Origin: Desmodus rotundus
Taxonomy: Eukaryota > Chordata > Mammalia > Chiroptera > Phyllostomidae
NCBI RefSeq assembly: GCF_022682495.2
Contig: NC_071398.1
Location: forward strand, 32,181,426-32,245,425
Length of the DNA: 64,000 nt
Direction of reading: 5' to 3'
The position numbers were made by a program, and so were the translations under genes. Below, piece after piece: positions 60,530-64,000 of this stretch; positions within the stretch are counted from its first letter, which is position 1, and each line of letters begins with the position of its first letter. Below the pieces are notes generated by a model that worked only from the letters and a program-made list of their open reading frames with translations, searched no databases and had not been told where the DNA came from.

Positions 60530-62632
60530 TTGTTTGCTCCTCAAACTCACTCGGGAATCAACCTATTTCGTAGGAAGCGGGTTTTCCTCCAAAGCCGTCT
60601 CAGTGTTCAACGTCTTCTCAATGTGGTCATTTCAGTAGTAGATGTGATGGGAGAAGAAGACTGTAGCCTAAGAAACCATGGAGACTATACTACGTCCCTC
60701 GGACTCCACCCGTTCGTGAAGCATTCAAAGAGGAACAAGCTAAAAGTACCCCATGGGCCTACCAGGCCATTCATTCCACTCTGCGAATACAGCAGTGAAG
60801 ACTTTGCGCTCCCCTGCGTCACTCAGGAATTATATCAAGTCGTGCGAAAAGTGTTCTCAACAAAAGCCATCCACACTATTTGACGTGTTATCCATGTTCT
60901 CATTTCAGTAGGAGATGAAAGCAGCGATGTGTCACATAGTACGTAGTCTTGTGAGCATCCTGTCCAGGAAGCTTGCTGCAGTATAGGATCTCTGGCTCGT
61001 GTCATAGCGCAAGAGCTACTGAAATGATTTCCCGTCAGCAACGGAGGGAATGCTAGCATAGCACTTTGTGATCCTTGAAGCGGAATGAGCTTCCACAGTA
61101 GAGTTTTCTCCTAGGTACTTTTTCCATCAGAAAAGCGTAGCCCCAGGAAGAAGAGAGGCAACAGCCTACTACCTCACTTTGCCCATACAGTGTTTTCAAC
61201 GTAGAAATGCATGTGCAGCTAGCAGTCCCCTTACTCTATTCGAGTGACTCTCTCACACAGCACAGGAGTGAACGGTTTGAAAGCTGCCAAGTCACTCGGG
61301 ATTGAACATGTTCCTGAGAAGCGGCTTTAAGCATGAACGCAGCACTAGATCAATGTGCTCCTAGCAGTTGAATTGGAAATGAGTGCGTTGTACCATATCA
61401 CATACCCTCTTCAGAACTTATGATCCGCTCTCTTGCTCTGTTATGTTTACCTTGCTGTGTTTCAGTGCAACGATCTACAGAATCACTTTCTCGTCCTCAA
61501 CGGACTCAATGAAAGCACAGGACTACGAGAGCTATGAAATGCGCGGTCTTCTATGACACACTTTCCTCTACCTGCGGCTGTCATCTAGCTTTAGCCCTAG
61601 CCCTAAACCCACATGTAACATTAACCCAAACGCTAATGCTAAACCTATCCCTAACGCTAAACCTAACCCTAACCCTAACCCTATCCGTAACCCTAACCCT
61701 AACCCTAACCCTATCCCTATCTCTTTCCCTAACCCTAACCCTATCCCTATCCCTTACCCTACCCCTAACCCTAACCCTATCCCTATCCCTACCCTCATGA
61801 TAAAGCTTATCCTTACCATCATCGTAATGCTAGCCCTAACCCTAACTCTATCTTTAAACAGAAATCTTCTGATATATCAGAGCTGTGGGTTGTGTCCTAA
61901 ACTAAATGCTACTTAAATCATTTTCAATCGGTAGTGAATGAACAGGAGCATAGCAGTTTCAGAACTTCGCAGGACAATGAGCTGCGAGTGTGGGCTTCTC
62001 GCCGCTCTATTTCGTCCGGGAAAACAGCAGAGGCCGATGATCTCCTGCAGCTACTGACTACTGTGTCTTGTGGACAAAACTGTTTCTCGAACGTAGACAT
62101 GCCCATGAAGCTCACAGCCCACTGACTCTATGCGATTGAGTTTCCTTCTGATAGAATAGCAAGGAATTCATGGAAAGCTTCCAAACAACTAGGGAATCAG
62201 GATGTTTCATACAAGTCCCTTAAGAGAAAACTTCATCTCCAGCGGGTAACACTAGGTCAATGGACTCGTTTCAGTAGAGTGCGAAATGTGTGGGATGCCG
62301 CAAGAAGCCACCCATTTAGAACGTCATTTCAATTGGTTTTCTGTATGATCACCTTGGCGGTAAGTTTGCTAGCCACAGAGTTGTGGAATCCCGTTGCCCA
62401 AAACAAATGAGTGAACGCAAGCACAGCGCTATGCCAACTATGACCCAGAGTAAGCTTGGCTACCAGTGTTTTCGCCACATTATGCGTTCTGCGAGGAAAG
62501 CGTATGCGGACGTTGGAAGGCGGCTAGGCCATGTTGCGCGACCTGGCCTGCAAGTCTCTGAAGATCTAAGGGAATATCAATGTCAGAGTAGCCTGTGGGG
62601 CTCCCAGTGGAAGATAATACATTCCTGAAGAT
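60530..62632 (+). repeat. Monomer 29, resembles monomer 19 (2103 bp)
   Basis: CENP-B-box-like motif at 60566-60582; telomere-like block at 61593-61852 (260 bp). It shares with monomer 19 the combination GTGCGTTG, CGGCTGTC, CTACTTAAATC, TTTCGTCC and GATGATC, exactly ten monomers (21,068 bp) later. Private: GACTACGAGAG near 61522; TTTTCGCCACATT near 62468 combines two end types. Confidence 0.96.
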
Positions 62633-64000
62633 TTGTTTGCTCCTCAAACTCACTCGGGAATCAACCTATTTCGTAGGAAGCGGGTTTTCCTCCAAAGCCG
62701 TCTCAGTGTTCAACGTCTTCTCAATGTGGTCATTTCAGTAGTAGATGTGATGGGAGAAGAAGACTGTAGCCTAAGAAACCATGGAGACTATACTACGTCC
62801 CTCGGACTCCACCCGTTCGTGAAGCATTCAAAGAGGAAGAAGCTAAAAGTACCTCATGGGCCTACCAGGCCATTCATTCCACTCTGCGAATACAGCAGTG
62901 AAGACTTTGCGCTCCCCTGCGTCACTCAGGAATTATATCAAGTCGTGCGAAAAGTGTTCTCAACAAAAGCCATCCACACTATTTGACGTGTTATCCATGT
63001 TCTCATTTCAGTAGGAGATGAAAGCAGCGGTGTGTCACATAGTACGTAGTCTTGTGAGCATCCTGTCCAGGAAGCTTGCTGCAGTATAGGATCTCTGGCT
63101 CGTGTCATAGCGCAAGAGCTACTGAAATGATTTCCCGTCAGCAACGGAGGGAATGCTAGCATAGCACTTTGTGATCCTTGAAGCGGAATGAGCTTCCACA
63201 GTAGAGTTTTCTCCTAGGTACTTTTTCCATCAGAAAAGCGTAGCCCCAGGAAGAAGAGAGGCAACAGCCTACTACCTCACTTTGCCCATACAGTGTTTTC
63301 AACGTAGAAATGCATGTGCAGCTAGCAGTCCCCTTACTCTATTCGAGTGACTCTCTCACACAGCACAGGAGTGAACGGTTTGAAAGCTGCCAAGTCACTC
63401 GGGATTGAACATGTTCCTGAGAAGCGGCTTTAAGCATGAACGCAGCACTAGATCAATGTGCTCCTAGCAGTTGAATTGGAAATGAGTGCCTTGTACCATA
63501 TCACATACCCTCTTCAGAACTTATGATCCGCTCTCTTGCTCTGTTATGTTTACCTTGCTGTGTTTCAGTGCAACGATCTACAGAATCACTTTCTCGTCCT
63601 CAACGGACTCAATGAAAGCACAGGACTAAGAGAGCTATGAAATGCGCGGTCTTCTATGACACACTTTCCTCTACCTGCGGCCGTCATCTAGCTTTAGCCC
63701 TAGCCCTAAACCCACATGTAACATTAACCCAAACGCTAAGGCTAAACCTATCCCTAACGCTAAACCTAACCCTAACCATAACCCTATCCGTAACCCTAAC
63801 CCTAACCCTAACCCTAACCCTATCCCTACCCTCATGATAAAGCTTATCCTTACCATCATCGTAATGCTAGCCCTAACCCTAACTCTATCTTTAAACAGAA
63901 ATCTTCTGATATATCAGAGCTGTGGGTTGTGTCCTAAACTAAATGCTACTGAAATCATTTTCAATCGGTAGTGAATGAGCAGGAGCATAGCAGTTTCAGA
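62633..64000 (+). repeat. Monomer 30, right-truncated by window, shortest telomere-like block
   Basis: The first 1,368 bases of a monomer. CENP-B-box-like motif at 62669-62685; telomere-like block at 63696-63889 (194 bp), 66 bp or eleven hexamers shorter than the 260-bp form. Private changes are GCTAAGGCT and CCATAACCC in the block and GAATGAGCAGG near 63973. Confidence 0.96.
63696..63889 (-). repeat. Telomere-like block, 194-bp form
   Basis: The segment rich in CCCTAT and CTCTTTCC, present in every other block, is missing; CCGTAA is followed directly by four perfect hexamers and the CCCTACCCTCATG edge. The difference from the 260-bp form is eleven hexamers. Confidence 0.93.

Larger units (their letters stand above)
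1..64000 (+). repeat. Tandem satellite array, ~2.1-kb monomer, 31 monomers
   Basis: The window is entirely tandem copies of one unit, 29 complete and 2 partial, all in the same orientation. Unit lengths in order from monomer 1 are 2102, 2102, 2067, 2097, 2072, 2102, 2102, 2067, 2097, 2072, 2102, 2102, 2102, 2067, 2097, 2072, 2102, 2102, 2103, 2155, 2102, 2103, 2101, 2100, 2102, 2101, 2100, 2101 and 2103. One EcoRI site (GAATTC, first at 1368) occurs per monomer. Order inside a unit: CENP-B-box-like motif at +36, a convergent pair of short chance reading frames, a telomere-like hexamer block near +1060 to +1320, then a diverged copy of the first half. Spaces between the named motifs are ordinary mixed-composition satellite sequence in which I see no gene. 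Both array ends lie outside the window. Satellite identity is unrecognised. Confidence 0.99.

Noticed and set aside
1..64000. CRISPR array
   Set aside because: The repeat unit is 2.1 kb with no short repeat plus unique spacer pattern; the hexamer blocks have no spacers.
1..64000. rDNA intergenic spacer array
   Set aside because: No rRNA gene sequence is present anywhere in 31 consecutive units.
1..64000. Macrosatellite carrying a retrogene, such as a D4Z4-like unit
   Set aside because: No long open frame, no homeodomain-like sequence, and the unit is not GC-rich.
1..64000. Assembly artefact from a collapsed or duplicated contig
   Set aside because: Cannot be excluded from sequence alone, but monomers carry many private substitutions and different junctions, unlike a simple copied contig.

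Overview
The whole 64 kb window is one uninterrupted, head-to-tail tandem array of a satellite monomer of about 2.1 kb. There are 29 complete monomers and two partial ones at the edges. No unique flanking DNA, rRNA, tRNA, transposon gene or convincing protein-coding gene is visible, and the array runs off both ends. Each monomer carries a 194-313 bp block of degenerate telomere-type hexamers, with CCCTAA on the + strand and TTAGGG on the - strand, always in the same orientation. Each of the 30 monomers whose motif lies inside the window also carries one 17-bp sequence, TTTCGTAGGAAGCGGGT. It matches every fixed base of the CENP-B box core (NTTCGNNNNANNCGGGN) and 15 of 17 positions of the full mammalian consensus; one copy, in monomer 10, is broken.

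Layout. I set the monomer phase arbitrarily, 36 bases before the CENP-B-box-like motif. From the left edge to about 40.84 kb, the monomers form a higher-order repeat (HOR) of five types, A-B-C-D-E, 10,440 bp long. The two complete 5-mer copies (1836-12275, 12276-22715) are followed by a 6-mer copy with two B-type monomers (22716-35257) and the start of another (35258 to about 40843). A line-by-line comparison of bases 1-10440 with 10441-20880 shows about two dozen substitutions and no indel, roughly 99.8% identity. From about 40.84 kb to 47.9 kb there is a mosaic zone, including a 2,155-bp monomer with a hybrid telomere-like block. From 47925 to 60529 a different HOR of three monomers (about 6.30 kb) is present twice, and from 60530 the order begins again like that at 39462.

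All length variation is accounted for: the telomere-like block changes by whole hexamers (plus one single-base loss in monomer 20), and the few remaining changes are 1-bp indels elsewhere. Inside the monomer there are older, strongly diverged sub-repeats: four copies of a roughly 100-bp module and a duplicated segment of about 450 bp. This suggests the 2.1-kb unit grew from a shorter ancestral repeat.

Organism. This is a eukaryote with TTAGGG-type telomeres (vertebrates, many other animals, some fungi, protists and plants). HOR structure, a CENP-B box and frequent CpG-to-TpG/CpA changes between copies favour a vertebrate, perhaps a mammal, and a centromeric, pericentromeric or subtelomeric satellite block. 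CpG is only moderately depleted by eye, so this assignment is an inference. I do not recognise the satellite as a named family.
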